In this document: positions 1 to 9,786 of the stretch, piece by piece
How the letters are laid out: every line of letters begins with the position of its first letter
Position numbering within the stretch: the first letter of the stretch is position 1
NCBI GenBank assembly: GCA_035344155.1
Contig: DAORAL010000022.1
Coordinates: 35,203 to 99,202, forward strand
DNA: 64,000 nucleotides
Direction of reading: 5' to 3'
Origin: UBA1845 sp002338715
GTDB lineage: Bacteria > Planctomycetota > Phycisphaerae > UBA1845
Notes under the pieces: model-generated
The model's database searches: none
The model's input: only the letters and a program-made list of their open reading frames with translations
Told to the model about the DNA's origin: nothing
Position numbers and translations under genes: made by a program

Positions 1-116
1 CACAGGGACGTGCGAAGCGTGATGACGGCTTAATTTTGCATTCACGGCAAAAGCTTTTAGGGTGTATGGGTCTAAATCTGCCTGAATTATGACTTCAAAC
101 AAGCCAAGGAGGCCAA
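1..116. other. Leader region upstream of the sucrose-phosphate synthase gene
   Basis: No coding region was recognised here; any gene to the left lies outside the window. The last part holds a strong Shine-Dalgarno sequence (AAGGAGG at about 105-112) serving the ATG at 117. I could not identify a convincing promoter. Confidence 0.5.
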
Positions 117-2282
117 ATGTCGGATGGATCGGGTCGTTACATCATGCTTGTCAGCGTTCATGGACGCGTCCGCGGTTCTGACATGGAACTTGGGGTGGAT
201 CCCGATACCGGTGGGCAGATCACCTATGTGGTCGAATTGGCCAAGGCGTTGATCGAGCACTCCGAAGTCGACCGCGTGGATCTGGTAACGCGGCGTCTTG
301 TCGATCCCAAACTCGATTCGGTATATGGCGAGAAGTTTGAAGAGCTAGCCCCAGGTGCAAACATCGTCCGCATCGAATGTGGTCCCCGACGCTACCTCGC
401 GAAAGAATCGCTCTGGCCACATTTGGACAGTTTCTCGGACAATCTGCTTCGATTTTTGCGAAATCAGGGGCGTGTTCCCGACCTGATTCACGGGCACTAT
501 GCCGACGCTGGATATGTGGCGGCGCGGTTGTCGTCGCTCTTGGGGATACCGATGGCCTTCACCGGTCATTCGCTCGGACGGGTCAAAAAGCAGCGGCTAC
601 TTGAACAGGGAACGACCGAAGAAGCCATCGAGAAACGATACCGCATCACACGGCGCATCGAGGCCGAAGAGTATGCGCTCGACAACGCAAACTTCGTTGT
701 AACCAGCACCCATCAGGAAGTTGAAGAGCAATATGCGCTCTACGACAACTATCAGCCCGGTCGCATGACCGTGATTCCGCCGGCTGTCGATCTGAGTCGC
801 TTCACGCCGCCACCGCGCAGTTGGCGCAACCTGCCAAAGATCCAGAAGGCGATCGCGCCGTTTCTTGAGGATTGGGCCAAACCGATGATCCTGGCGGTGT
901 CGCGTCCCGATCCGCGCAAGAATATTTCCGCGCTCATCAAGGCATTTGGCGAGAATCAGGAATTGCGCGATCGTGCGAATCTCGTGGTGGTCGCCGGCAA
1001 TCGCACGGACATCAATCAACTTGATCGCAGTGCCCGTGAAGTTGTCAATGAGATTCTCTATTACGCTGATCTCTATAATCTGTACGGCAAGATCGCCTAC
1101 CCGAAAAATCATCAGTCCACTGACGTTCCGCACCTATATCAGTTGGCGGCCAAGACCAAGGGCGTGTTCGTCAATCCCGCGTTGACCGAACCATTCGGAT
1201 TGACGTTGTTGGAATCAGCCGCCAGTGGACTGCCGATTGTGGCCACGTCGGACGGTGGTCCGCGAGACATTGTGGCGCTCTGTAAGAACGGTGTACTCAT
1301 TGATCCGCTGGATACAGATGCGATTGGAAAGGCGCTGCTGGATGCCATTTCAGATCGAGGGCAATGGAACCGCTGGTCTCGGTCGGGTTTGCGCGGAGCG
1401 CACCGGCATTACTCGTGGTCAGCGCACGTCAGCAAGTTCGTCAACACTGCAAGCGCTGCGATCCGAAATTCCCACAAACGCCAGCGCCCGCTTTCAAACG
1501 CGGCCAGGCTCATCACCGCTGACCGAATCGTGGTCTGCGACATCGACAACACGTTGGTGGGCGACAAAGGCGGACTTCGCGAGTTGATTCGAATGCTAAA
1601 GGATGTTGGTTCACGCGTGGCGTTTGGGATCGCAACTGGACGAAGCCTCGAATTGACGCTGTCTGTTTTGCAGGAGTGGAAGATTCCAACGCCACAACTC
1701 TTAATCACGTCTGTCGGTAGCGCCATACATTATGGGGCTCCGCTGATTGAGGACCGTGGATTCGAGCAGCACATTCGCTATCGGTGGCGTCCTGACGCGA
1801 TTCGCGAGGCGATGGCCGACGTTCCCGGATTGAAGCCACAGGGGCCGGAAGGACAAACAGAATACAAAATCAGTTTCGACATGATCGAAGGCGAAGCACC
1901 TTCGGTAACGGACGTAATTCGCCATTTGAGGCGATCGCGCATACAAGCCAAAGTAATCGCATCGCATGGGGCATACCTCGATATCTTGCCGATAAGAGCA
2001 TCTAAGGGCATGGCGCTGCGTTATTTCGCCATGGACTGGGGTGTTGGGCCCGATCGTTGCCTTGTGGCTGGCGATTCGGGCAACGATGAGGAAATGCTGA
2101 CAGGCAACACGCTGGGTGTGGTTGTAGGCAACCACGATCCAGAACTGGAGAAACTCCGTGGCGAACCGCACATCTACTTTGCAGAAAAACACTACGCGTG
2201 GGGAATCATCGAAGGAATCGAGCACTACGACTTCTTCGGTCAGATCCGCACACACGAACCGGAGTTCATCTCGAATGTCTGA
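117..2282 (+). CDS. Sucrose-phosphate synthase with fused sucrose-phosphatase (HAD) domain
   Basis: This 721-residue protein should make sucrose-6-phosphate from a nucleotide-glucose and fructose-6-phosphate, then dephosphorylate it to sucrose in the cytoplasm. The N-terminal two thirds is a GT-B retaining glycosyltransferase of family GT4: DPDTGGQ at residues 28-34 and the E-x7-E motif EPFGLTLLE near residue 358. The last ~250 residues form a HAD-IIB phosphatase with motif I DIDNTL near 475 and GDSGNDEE near 652, so both activities look intact. AAGGAGG lies just before the ATG. The end overlaps the sucrose synthase start by 8 nt, which suggests translational coupling. The assignment of both domains is firm; the preferred nucleotide donor cannot be read from sequence. 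Confidence 0.92.
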   Translation: MSDGSGRYIMLVSVHGRVRGSDMELGVDPDTGGQITYVVELAKALIEHSEVDRVDLVTRRLVDPKLDSVYGEKFEELAPGANIVRIECGPRRYLAKESLWPHLDSFSDNLLRFLRNQGRVPDLIHGHYADAGYVAARLSSLLGIPMAFTGHSLGRVKKQRLLEQGTTEEAIEKRYRITRRIEAEEYALDNANFVVTSTHQEVEEQYALYDNYQPGRMTVIPPAVDLSRFTPPPRSWRNLPKIQKAIAPFLEDWAKPMILAVSRPDPRKNISALIKAFGENQELRDRANLVVVAGNRTDINQLDRSAREVVNEILYYADLYNLYGKIAYPKNHQSTDVPHLYQLAAKTKGVFVNPALTEPFGLTLLESAASGLPIVATSDGGPRDIVALCKNGVLIDPLDTDAIGKALLDAISDRGQWNRWSRSGLRGAHRHYSWSAHVSKFVNTASAAIRNSHKRQRPLSNAARLITADRIVVCDIDNTLVGDKGGLRELIRMLKDVGSRVAFGIATGRSLELTLSVLQEWKIPTPQLLITSVGSAIHYGAPLIEDRGFEQHIRYRWRPDAIREAMADVPGLKPQGPEGQTEYKISFDMIEGEAPSVTDVIRHLRRSRIQAKVIASHGAYLDILPIRASKGMALRYFAMDWGVGPDRCLVAGDSGNDEEMLTGNTLGVVVGNHDPELEKLRGEPHIYFAEKHYAWGIIEGIEHYDFFGQIRTHEPEFISNV

Positions 2283-4665
2283 TGCCATTTCAACGTATAT
2301 GCGTGAACACCGCGACGAAGCCTATTTGTTGTTGCGCAAGTTCACGTCGCAAGATAAAAAGTTCGTCATGCGCTCGGAGCTTCGCGAATCGATGGAGTTG
2401 GTGTCCGCCGAGCGCGAAGACTCGTCGCTGTCGACATCGCCTTTGGGTGAATTGTTGAATGCGAGCGAAGAGGCCGCGATAGACGGACCATGGATTGCGA
2501 TTTCTGTTCGTTGGCGCCCGGGCCAGTGGCAGTTTTATCGTTTCCACGCCGAAGCGGTTGACGTCGAAGAGATCGATGTATCCGAGTTTCTGGCGTTCAA
2601 GGAGCGGCTGGTCGACGGTCAAAGTGCACGCGATCAATGGCAGATGGAAGTGGACCTGACGCCGTTCAACCGTGGGTTCCCGAAGCTGAAGGAACCGCGG
2701 TCGATTGGTCAGGGGATGAGTTTCCTGAACCGCCGTCTTTCGAGCGAACTCTTTCAGGAACTTGATCGTGGTGATCAGCGCCTGCTGCAATTCCTTCGCC
2801 TGCACCAGTACTCGGGTCGCCAGTTGATGCTGAGTCAGCGGATCCACGACGTAACCGAATTGCGCCGCGCCCTTCGCCAAGCCGACGAATATCTGGAGAA
2901 ATGTTCGCCCGACGCAACCTGGGACGATGTTTCGCTCGATCTTGAGGCCATGGGCTTTGAGATGGGTTGGGGCAAGACGGTCGAGCGCATGCGCGAAACG
3001 TTGCGGATGCTTTCCGACATTTTGGAAGCGCCCGATCCCGGCGTGCTGGAAAACTTCCTCGCACGCATCCCGATGATTTTCAACATTGTGATCCTCTCGC
3101 CACACGGCTACTTCGGTCAGTCCCACGTGTTGGGACTTCCCGATACCGGTGGGCAGGTCGTCTACATTCTCGACCAGGCTCGTGCGCTCGAATGGGAAAT
3201 GAAGAAGCGTCTGGACGAGCAGGGGATCACGCTCGAACCGCAAATCCTCGTCGTCACGCGATTGATTCAAAACGCGCATGGCACAACCTGCGACCAGCGG
3301 TCGGAAAAAATCATCGGTACGTCGAATGCACGAATCCTCCGCGTGCCATTTCGCGATGCGCATGGGGAGATTGTCCCCAACTGGATTTCGCGTTTTGAAA
3401 TTTGGCCCTACCTGGAGCGGTTCGCAGAAGAGGCTGAAAAGGAAGTGATCGCCGAACTCGGCGGCAACCCGGGGCTGATCGTCGGCAATTACTCAGATGG
3501 CAATCTCGTGGCGACGTTGATGTCGCGTCGGTTGCACGTGACGCAGTGCAACATCGCCCACGCGCTGGAGAAGACCAAGTACCTCTTGAGCGATCTCTAT
3601 TGGAAAGACAACGACTCGCAATACCATTTCGCGTGTCAGTTCACGGCTGACCTGATCGCGATGAACAATGCCGACTTCATCATCACCAGTACGTATCAGG
3701 AAATCGCCGGTACGGAAGACAGTGTCGGGCAGTACGAAAGCTATTCGCATTTCACGATGCCGGGTCTTTATCGCGTTGTGAACGGCATCAACGTCCACGA
3801 TCCGAAATTCAACATCGTTTCACCGGGGGCTGATCCGGATATCTATTTCAGCCACGCAGACAAGAAGCGCCGTTTGACCGCGCTCGAACCCGAACTGCGC
3901 GAAATGGTCTTCGGCGACGGTGGCGGTTCGCCTTATCGCGGCCATTTCAAAGACGAATCAAAACCGATCGTCTTTACGATGGCGCGGCTCGATCGCATCA
4001 AAAACCTCAACGGTCTCGTCGATTGGTTTGGCCGATCCGAGCGCCTGCGCAAACACGCCAACCTGTTCGTCGTCGGCGGGCATCTCGATCCGGCGCGGTC
4101 CAGCGATCACGAGGAACGTCAGCAGATTGAACGCATGCATCAGTTGTACGACGAGCACAATCTGGAAGGGCACTTCCGTTGGCTCGGGTTCCAGTCGGAA
4201 CGCACGCTGGTGGGTGAGTTGTATCGATTCATCGCCGACCATCGCGGTGTGTTCGTTCAGCCGGCGCTGTTTGAGGCGTACGGATTGACGGTAGTCGAAG
4301 CGATGTCGTCTGGTTTGCCGACTTTTGCGACATGCTATGGCGGACCGTCGGAAATCATCGAAGACGGTGTGTCGGGATTCCACATCGATCCCAACCACGG
4401 CGACCAAGCCGCAGAACTCATCGCAGAGTTCCTCGAAAAGTGTGCCGCAACGCCGAAGTGCTGGGATCAGACCTCGCAGAATGCCATCGCCCGCATCGAA
4501 CGTGGGTACACGTGGCGGTTGTACGCCGAGAAGATGATGACGCTCGCACGGGTCTACGGTTTCTGGAAATACATGACCAGCATCGATCGCGAAGAGACCA
4601 GCCGCTACCTCGAACTGCTATACGGATTGCAGTACCGCTCGCTTGCGGACTTTAGAACGCCATAA
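2275..4665 (+). CDS. Sucrose synthase
   Basis: The 796-residue product matches the usual length of plant and cyanobacterial sucrose synthases. The enzyme reversibly converts sucrose plus NDP to fructose plus NDP-glucose. The ~270-residue N-terminal region is typical of the family and is followed by a GT-B glucosyltransferase: LPDTGGQVVY near residue 288 and EAYGLTVVE near residue 667. An in-frame start exists upstream at 2158, but it lies inside the SPS reading frame and adds a low-complexity Ser/Thr tail. I chose the ATG at 2275, whose ATGTCTGA overlap with the SPS stop is a classic coupling arrangement. With SPS this gives one transcript for synthesis and reversible cleavage of sucrose. Confidence 0.93.
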   Translation: MSDAISTYMREHRDEAYLLLRKFTSQDKKFVMRSELRESMELVSAEREDSSLSTSPLGELLNASEEAAIDGPWIAISVRWRPGQWQFYRFHAEAVDVEEIDVSEFLAFKERLVDGQSARDQWQMEVDLTPFNRGFPKLKEPRSIGQGMSFLNRRLSSELFQELDRGDQRLLQFLRLHQYSGRQLMLSQRIHDVTELRRALRQADEYLEKCSPDATWDDVSLDLEAMGFEMGWGKTVERMRETLRMLSDILEAPDPGVLENFLARIPMIFNIVILSPHGYFGQSHVLGLPDTGGQVVYILDQARALEWEMKKRLDEQGITLEPQILVVTRLIQNAHGTTCDQRSEKIIGTSNARILRVPFRDAHGEIVPNWISRFEIWPYLERFAEEAEKEVIAELGGNPGLIVGNYSDGNLVATLMSRRLHVTQCNIAHALEKTKYLLSDLYWKDNDSQYHFACQFTADLIAMNNADFIITSTYQEIAGTEDSVGQYESYSHFTMPGLYRVVNGINVHDPKFNIVSPGADPDIYFSHADKKRRLTALEPELREMVFGDGGGSPYRGHFKDESKPIVFTMARLDRIKNLNGLVDWFGRSERLRKHANLFVVGGHLDPARSSDHEERQQIERMHQLYDEHNLEGHFRWLGFQSERTLVGELYRFIADHRGVFVQPALFEAYGLTVVEAMSSGLPTFATCYGGPSEIIEDGVSGFHIDPNHGDQAAELIAEFLEKCAATPKCWDQTSQNAIARIERGYTWRLYAEKMMTLARVYGFWKYMTSIDREETSRYLELLYGLQYRSLADFRTP

Positions 4666-5206
4666 GTTCAACGCTGCCGCCGTCATGCCCGCGCGGGCGG
4701 GCATCCAGGAGGATGCATCATCAATCTCAGTGCATCCGAAGCCAGTACTGCGTTGGCGTAACGAACAAGATGCTACGTTTGGACAGAGATTGCCACCATT
4801 GCGGTCTAAAACCAAGCGTAGCTTTTTGCTTGTCCACTTTTCAGAGCAAGGGCGCGGATACTCGCCTGGATCGACTTTGGTTTTCCCCTGGATTCCCGCC
4901 TGCGCGGGAATGACGGTGTGCTGTCTCGCGGCTACGAGTGGATTTGGAATACTTTAGAGCTAAGCCCACCGACGTTCGTCCACATTCAACCAACCCCAAC
5001 GACCAAGCTTCTCATCGGTGCTTTCGCACGCCCTTCTTGTCGTCCACCTATTCGCAACTAATTGACGATCCTGCAACGGTTTATGGCCGTTTCTCGGATT
5101 CTTCAGATTTTTTGGCGGTTTGTTGAAAGGTGCAATGATCGTTCGGGCCAATACCATCTGAGGCATTGGCGAAACCTCGGGTCGGTCAGGCAATCGGAGA
5201 ATCTGC
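4666..5206. other. Non-coding spacer with inverted hairpin repeats
   Basis: This 541-bp stretch has no credible gene. Its left half (about 4679-4916) is bounded by two inverted copies of the dispersed hairpin repeat listed separately. The right half (about 4917-5190) shows nothing recognisable until the Shine-Dalgarno CGGAG before the lipoprotein gene at 5207. Confidence 0.6.
4679..4916. repeat. Dispersed repeat, copy 1 (MITE- or BIME-like, inverted ends)
   Basis: The left end (about 4679-4711) reads CGTCATGCCCGCGC... into GGGCATCCAGG. The right end (4887-4916) reads CCTGGATTCCCGCC then TGCGCGGGAATGACGG, so the two ends are inverted copies about 180 bp apart. From about 4811 the right part also carries the long arm of the family: CCAAGCGTAGC, then TTGCTTGTCCACTTTTCA, then a GGATCGACTT block before the hairpin. 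The same arm occurs at 60998-61113 (opposite orientation) and at 63901-64000. The hairpin can also act as a transcriptional stop for the sucrose operon. Confidence 0.75.
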
Positions 5207-6736
5207 ATGCGTCGCGTTTTCATATTTGCGTTGTTGATTTCATTTTCGGTTTTTGCGGTTGGTTGCCAGACGCCGGCTGACCAACCCGGTGACCAGAATC
5301 AGGATGCGGCTGATGATGGCGGGACATCCAACGATGGTATGGATGACTTGAATACCAATGGTGCGGACAGCAGCGACGATAACGATGATCAAGATGATGG
5401 CGATGATCAAGGTGCGACAGACATAGACTCTGCAGACGATGTCGACGGCGATGGCGTGATCAATGCCGCGGACAACTGTCCAAACACGAGCAATCCGAAT
5501 CAGGAGGATGGCGACTCCGACGATATCGGCGACGCCTGCGATAACTGCCCAGCCGTCGCCAACGCAACGCAGTCGGATTCGGACGACGACATGGTTGGAG
5601 ATGCGTGCGATTCGTGCCCAGATTTGGCGAATGATTCGGGCGTTGATTCTGATGGCGATGGTGTGGGTGACGACTGCGACAACTGTCCGAGTGATTCGAA
5701 CGTGGGCCAAGACGACAGTGACGGCGATGCGATGGGTGACGTGTGCGACAATTGCGTCGACGACGACAATCCGGGGCAAAGTGACACCGATGGTGACGGT
5801 GTTGGCGATGCATGCGACAACTGCCCCAATAGCGCCAACGAGAATCAAGCCGACTCGGATGATGATGGTATTGGGGACACGTGCGATCAGGAGATCGTCT
5901 TTACGTCTACGCGCGACGGCAACCGCGAAATCTACATCATGAATGTTGACGGCAGCGATCAGACGCGACTCACCACGCATCCGGAGCGCGACCATCAACC
6001 ATCGATCAATCCGCAGGGAACCCGCATCGCATTTTGTTCAGCCCGCGATGGATTTGACAACATCTATGTGATGAACGTTGACGGGACAGCTCCGCAGAAT
6101 TTGACGAACAACCAGTATGCCAACAACAATCCGGCTTGGAGTCCGGACGGGCGGAAGATCATTTTCAGTTCCAGCCGCAGCGGTATTCAGCGTATTTATG
6201 TGATGAACTCGGACGGGACGCAGGAGAAGGCTTTGACGTCTTCAAATGATTTTTCCTCGGTTGCAACACCGGTCTATCATCCCGACGGTTCAAGAATTGC
6301 ATTCTCCGGTTACGGCACGGGTACGAGCCGCTGGGATGTCTGGGAGATGGATGCCGATGGTTCAAACCTCGTGAATGTGTCCAGCGGTTCATCGTCGGAC
6401 GATACACCTGCATACGACTACAACAACGATGCAATCGCATTTATTTCGTATCGCACCGGTGAAACGCAGGTTTTTCGCATGGATGGCGATGGCGGAAATC
6501 AGGTCGATTTAACCAATGACGTGACGTTTGAAGTGTATTATCCTTCGTATCATCCGCTCGATAGCCGTATCGTGTTTTCCGGCTATGAGCAATCAGCCAA
6601 TGCGTCACAGATTTACCTGATGAATGCGGATGGAAGTGATGTGATCGCACTGACTTCGGCGGGGAACAATGAAGATCCGTCGTTTTCACCGAAGTACAAA
6701 AACCTGATTGTCATTGGGCCGGCAATCACTCCGTAG
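5207..6736 (+). CDS. Lipoprotein with thrombospondin type 3 repeats and PD40 beta-propeller (paralogue 1)
   Basis: The 509-residue protein begins with a lipoprotein signal peptide whose lipobox ends at Cys20 (FAVGC). An Asp/Asn-rich linker follows (about 25-75), then about five calcium-binding thrombospondin type 3 repeats (about 76-225; recurring DNCP and DSDGDGVGD-like motifs). After these come several WD40-like PD40/TolB blades (about 228-495; recurring IYIMNxDGS and SPDGxKIxF motifs). It is probably an exported, lipid-anchored surface or periplasmic protein. No enzymatic residues are evident. A CGGAG ribosome site precedes the ATG. The next gene is a same-strand paralogue 74 nt away, indicating tandem duplication. 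Confidence 0.8.
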   Translation: MRRVFIFALLISFSVFAVGCQTPADQPGDQNQDAADDGGTSNDGMDDLNTNGADSSDDNDDQDDGDDQGATDIDSADDVDGDGVINAADNCPNTSNPNQEDGDSDDIGDACDNCPAVANATQSDSDDDMVGDACDSCPDLANDSGVDSDGDGVGDDCDNCPSDSNVGQDDSDGDAMGDVCDNCVDDDNPGQSDTDGDGVGDACDNCPNSANENQADSDDDGIGDTCDQEIVFTSTRDGNREIYIMNVDGSDQTRLTTHPERDHQPSINPQGTRIAFCSARDGFDNIYVMNVDGTAPQNLTNNQYANNNPAWSPDGRKIIFSSSRSGIQRIYVMNSDGTQEKALTSSNDFSSVATPVYHPDGSRIAFSGYGTGTSRWDVWEMDADGSNLVNVSSGSSSDDTPAYDYNNDAIAFISYRTGETQVFRMDGDGGNQVDLTNDVTFEVYYPSYHPLDSRIVFSGYEQSANASQIYLMNADGSDVIALTSAGNNEDPSFSPKYKNLIVIGPAITP

Positions 6737-6810
6737 CGCATCGGTAGCATTCACGCGCTGACGGATTCGAGGTTCCAAAAACCAGATAGTTCCACTTTGG
6801 AGGTCTGACC

Positions 6811-8382
6811 ATGAAGAGAGCGTTTACCTTGACGGTGTTGTTCGTGGGGGTCTTTCTGACCTTTGGATGTCAGACGCCCGGGGACCAATCCGGTGGGCAG
6901 GACAACAACAATGGTGATTCGGGAGACGCGACCAGCAACGGTGTTTCAGACGACTCCAACACCGATGACGGCAACAACAACGGAATGCAAACTGCCGATG
7001 ACGATAGCGCTGACGATAACAGCAACAATAATTCATCGGACCCGGACGTTCCCGGAGACGATGACCTGGACGGTGTTCGCGACGATCAGGACAATTGTCC
7101 GAACGCGACCAACCCAAATCAGGACGACACCGATTCGGATACCGTCGGCGATATTTGCGACAACTGCCCCACGGAATTCAACCCGGATCAAACCGATACC
7201 GACGGCGATTTCGTCGGTGACGCGTGCGATCCGTGCCCGGCTATTGCGAATGAGTCTGACGAAGACGCCGACAACGACGGAATCAGCGACGAGTGCGACA
7301 ACTGCCTGAACGTCGCCAACCCGGATCAGGAGAACAACGACGGTGATGCCTTGGGCGATGCGTGCGACATTTGTCCAGAGGCGACCGACCCCGATCAGAT
7401 TGACACCGACAGCGATGGCGTGGGCGACGAATGCGACAACTGTCCTGACACGTCGAACGCGAACCAAGCCGACAACGATGGCGACGGTTTGGGCGACGCC
7501 TGCGACTACGAATTGGTCTTCACATCCGAGCGCGATGGCAATGAAGAAATCTACATCATGAATGCCGACGGCAGCGCCCAGACGCGGTTGACGAACCATC
7601 CGGATGATGATCGCGAACCTGCAATCAATCCCCAAGGCACACGTGTTGTGTTCACTTCATACCGACAGGGGGACAATGCCGAAATTTTCGTGATGAACGC
7701 GGACGGTTCTGCCCCTCAAAACTTGACCAATCATCCAGACCGTGACGATCAACCAACCTGGAGTCCGGATGGACAGAAGATTGCTTTCATGTCGACGCGA
7801 GCGGGTAGCCAAGACATATACATCATGGATGCAGATGGGACAGACGTTGAGCAACTGACAAACAGCTCTGACTTAGAACGATTTGCGGCATTTAGCGCTG
7901 ACGGAAAGAAAATCATCTATGGCAGACTCGTTGGAGGGAGCGCTTGGAGCATCTGGTCGATGGATACTGATGGGGCCAATCAAACCATGCTGGCGAGTTC
8001 TGCCTCTGGCGTAAACATCAACCCGGTCTTTGATCCGGAGGGCGATCGGATTGCATTTGAGACCAGCCGCGATGGTTCGTCTCAAGTGTACTTGATGAAC
8101 CCCGATGGCAGCAATCAAATCAATCTCACAAACGATGCGTCATTCCAAACGGCCCATCCCACTTATCACCCAAGGAACGGTCGAATCTATTTTTATTCAA
8201 TCGTAGATTCAGTGACGCAGATATTCTCGATGGATGAAACCGGCGGAGACATCACGCAACTCACCTTTGAGGGCCAGAATTATAATCCGTCGTTTGCTCC
8301 TCGATTCAAGAGTTCGATTACGATTGGACCGGCAGTCCAAGTTGGCGGCGGTATTGGGGGAATTCAGCCGATCGATCCGTAA
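6811..8382 (+). CDS. Lipoprotein with thrombospondin type 3 repeats and PD40 beta-propeller (paralogue 2)
   Basis: This 523-residue protein has the same architecture as its upstream neighbour: lipobox at Cys20 (TFGC, followed by QTPGDQ), an Asn/Asp-rich linker, about five thrombospondin type 3 calcium-binding repeats (about 88-235), and PD40 propeller blades ending in a shared TIGPA motif. It has an extra Gly-rich tail. TGGAGGT precedes the ATG. The two genes are tandem duplicates; the low-complexity linkers have diverged most. A strong terminator follows at 8428. The role is unknown; the domains suggest calcium-dependent surface adhesion or binding. Confidence 0.8.
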   Translation: MKRAFTLTVLFVGVFLTFGCQTPGDQSGGQDNNNGDSGDATSNGVSDDSNTDDGNNNGMQTADDDSADDNSNNNSSDPDVPGDDDLDGVRDDQDNCPNATNPNQDDTDSDTVGDICDNCPTEFNPDQTDTDGDFVGDACDPCPAIANESDEDADNDGISDECDNCLNVANPDQENNDGDALGDACDICPEATDPDQIDTDSDGVGDECDNCPDTSNANQADNDGDGLGDACDYELVFTSERDGNEEIYIMNADGSAQTRLTNHPDDDREPAINPQGTRVVFTSYRQGDNAEIFVMNADGSAPQNLTNHPDRDDQPTWSPDGQKIAFMSTRAGSQDIYIMDADGTDVEQLTNSSDLERFAAFSADGKKIIYGRLVGGSAWSIWSMDTDGANQTMLASSASGVNINPVFDPEGDRIAFETSRDGSSQVYLMNPDGSNQINLTNDASFQTAHPTYHPRNGRIYFYSIVDSVTQIFSMDETGGDITQLTFEGQNYNPSFAPRFKSSITIGPAVQVGGGIGGIQPIDP

Positions 8383-8427
8383 CGCCAAGACACACGTTGC
8401 GTTTACGCGCAGGATTGATGATAACAT

Positions 8428-8464
8428 GCGGGCTGGCGAATGGTTTCGTCAGCCCGCTTTTTTG
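8428..8464 (+). terminator. Rho-independent terminator after the lipoprotein pair
   Basis: A 13-bp stem with one G-T pair starts at GCGGGCTGGCGAA, closes on TTCGTCAGCCCGC, and is followed by a T run. It sits 45 bp after the paralogue 2 stop and overlaps the leader of the dehydrogenase gene. Confidence 0.85.
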
Positions 8465-8495
8465 TGTCACGACATTTGAGCATGCAACAAAATCG

Positions 8496-9749
8496 ATGAA
8501 GGCACTTGTTTACAACATCAGCCCCGCACGTTGGATCGCCTGCAAAGCGATCGGGCGGGTTTGGCCGAGCGTGTTCTGGTCGCCACTGAGCAGCCTCAAA
8601 TACACCGATATTCCCAAGCCAGAGCTTCCATCCGACGATTGGGTCTTGCTTCGGACGAAACTTGGAGGGATCTGCGGCACCGACATGGCCATGCTGACTC
8701 AGCGAACGCATCCAGCCAACATCGTGCGGACCCTGACGAGTTTTCCGATCGCTTTGGGGCATGAGAACGTCGCAATGGTTGAAGCGGTCGGGGGGGATGT
8801 TTCCGAATGGAAGCAGGGTGATCGCGTGGTGTGCGAGCCGTCGCTTTCGTGCGTGCCTCGTGGAATCAAGCCGCCGTGCGCGCAGTGTGCCGCGGGTCAT
8901 TTTTCACTGTGCGAGTCGTTTGTCGGCCGGGGGCATTTGGACAAGGGGACGATGATCGGATTGAACGCGTTCACATCCGGGAGTTGGTCGCCATACTTCA
9001 TTGCCCACAAGTCGCAGTTGTATCGCGTACCCGAGGAATTGAGCGACGAGCAAGCCGTGTTGGTTGATCCCTTGGCTTGCAGTTTGCATGCGGTATTGCG
9101 ACGCGTGCCGACTAACGGGGAGGGTGTGCTGGTGGTGGGGGCGGGCATCATCGGACAAGGCGTGTTGATGGGCATTCGCGCACTGGGATCGCGAGCGAAT
9201 GTGTCGATTATTGCTCGAAGCGACAATCAGGTGGATGCGCTCGTGGCGTCTGGGGCGGATGATGTCATCGTCGCGCCGCGGGACTTGTCGCGGGGCGGGC
9301 TATTTGAACGCGTCGCAGGTCAGCTTCGAACACAACGCGTGAAAGGGCAATTCGGAAATCAATGGATGATCGGCGGGGCGGATGTTGTGTTCGACTGCGT
9401 GGGCACGGGCGAGAGTCTCGCCAATGCAATGAAGTTCTGCAGGGGGCGCGGAACGGTTGTCGCGGCAGGCACATCGCATATCGCCCTGGTGGATACAACG
9501 GCGCTTTGGTTCAGTGAGTTGAGCGTCCTCGGCGCGTATGGCCGCCAGTTTGAAGACTTCGATGGCAAGCGACGTCATACCTATGAGATCGTGTTTGACA
9601 TGATCAAGAAGGGGCAACTGGATATCAGCGGGCTACGGGTTGAAACATTTTCGCCTTCGCAGTATCGCAAGGCGTTTTCGGCTGTGGGAAGGCGAAGTGC
9701 AAACGGGGTATGCAAAATCGCGTTTCGTCACGACACAAGTGGCACGTGA
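8496..9749 (+). CDS. Zinc-dependent alcohol/polyol dehydrogenase (MDR family)
   Basis: A 417-residue medium-chain dehydrogenase/reductase, probably NAD(P)-dependent. The catalytic zinc ligands are visible as Cys60 (GGICGTD) and the GHEN motif near 88-91. A cysteine-rich segment (CVPRG...CAQCAAGHFSLC) provides a structural-zinc-like loop. The Rossmann glycine motif GAGIIGQG lies near residue 212. Threonine, sorbitol and glucose dehydrogenases share this layout, and the substrate cannot be decided. I chose the ATG at 8496 because upstream starts would lie in the terminator and because MKALVY is the usual family start; there is no obvious Shine-Dalgarno sequence. The region between the domains is longer than in typical ~345-residue members. 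Confidence 0.8.
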   Translation: MKALVYNISPARWIACKAIGRVWPSVFWSPLSSLKYTDIPKPELPSDDWVLLRTKLGGICGTDMAMLTQRTHPANIVRTLTSFPIALGHENVAMVEAVGGDVSEWKQGDRVVCEPSLSCVPRGIKPPCAQCAAGHFSLCESFVGRGHLDKGTMIGLNAFTSGSWSPYFIAHKSQLYRVPEELSDEQAVLVDPLACSLHAVLRRVPTNGEGVLVVGAGIIGQGVLMGIRALGSRANVSIIARSDNQVDALVASGADDVIVAPRDLSRGGLFERVAGQLRTQRVKGQFGNQWMIGGADVVFDCVGTGESLANAMKFCRGRGTVVAAGTSHIALVDTTALWFSELSVLGAYGRQFEDFDGKRRHTYEIVFDMIKKGQLDISGLRVETFSPSQYRKAFSAVGRRSANGVCKIAFRHDTSGT

Positions 9750-9786
9750 TTCAACAACCGGTGAACACAAAATGGAGAATCATCCC

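Noticed and set aside
5240..5998. Long minus-strand open frame of about 250 codons opposite the lipoprotein gene
   Set aside because: It lies exactly opposite the Asp-rich thrombospondin repeats and translates to Ile/Val/Arg-rich repeats with no ribosome site, a by-product of the repeat composition.
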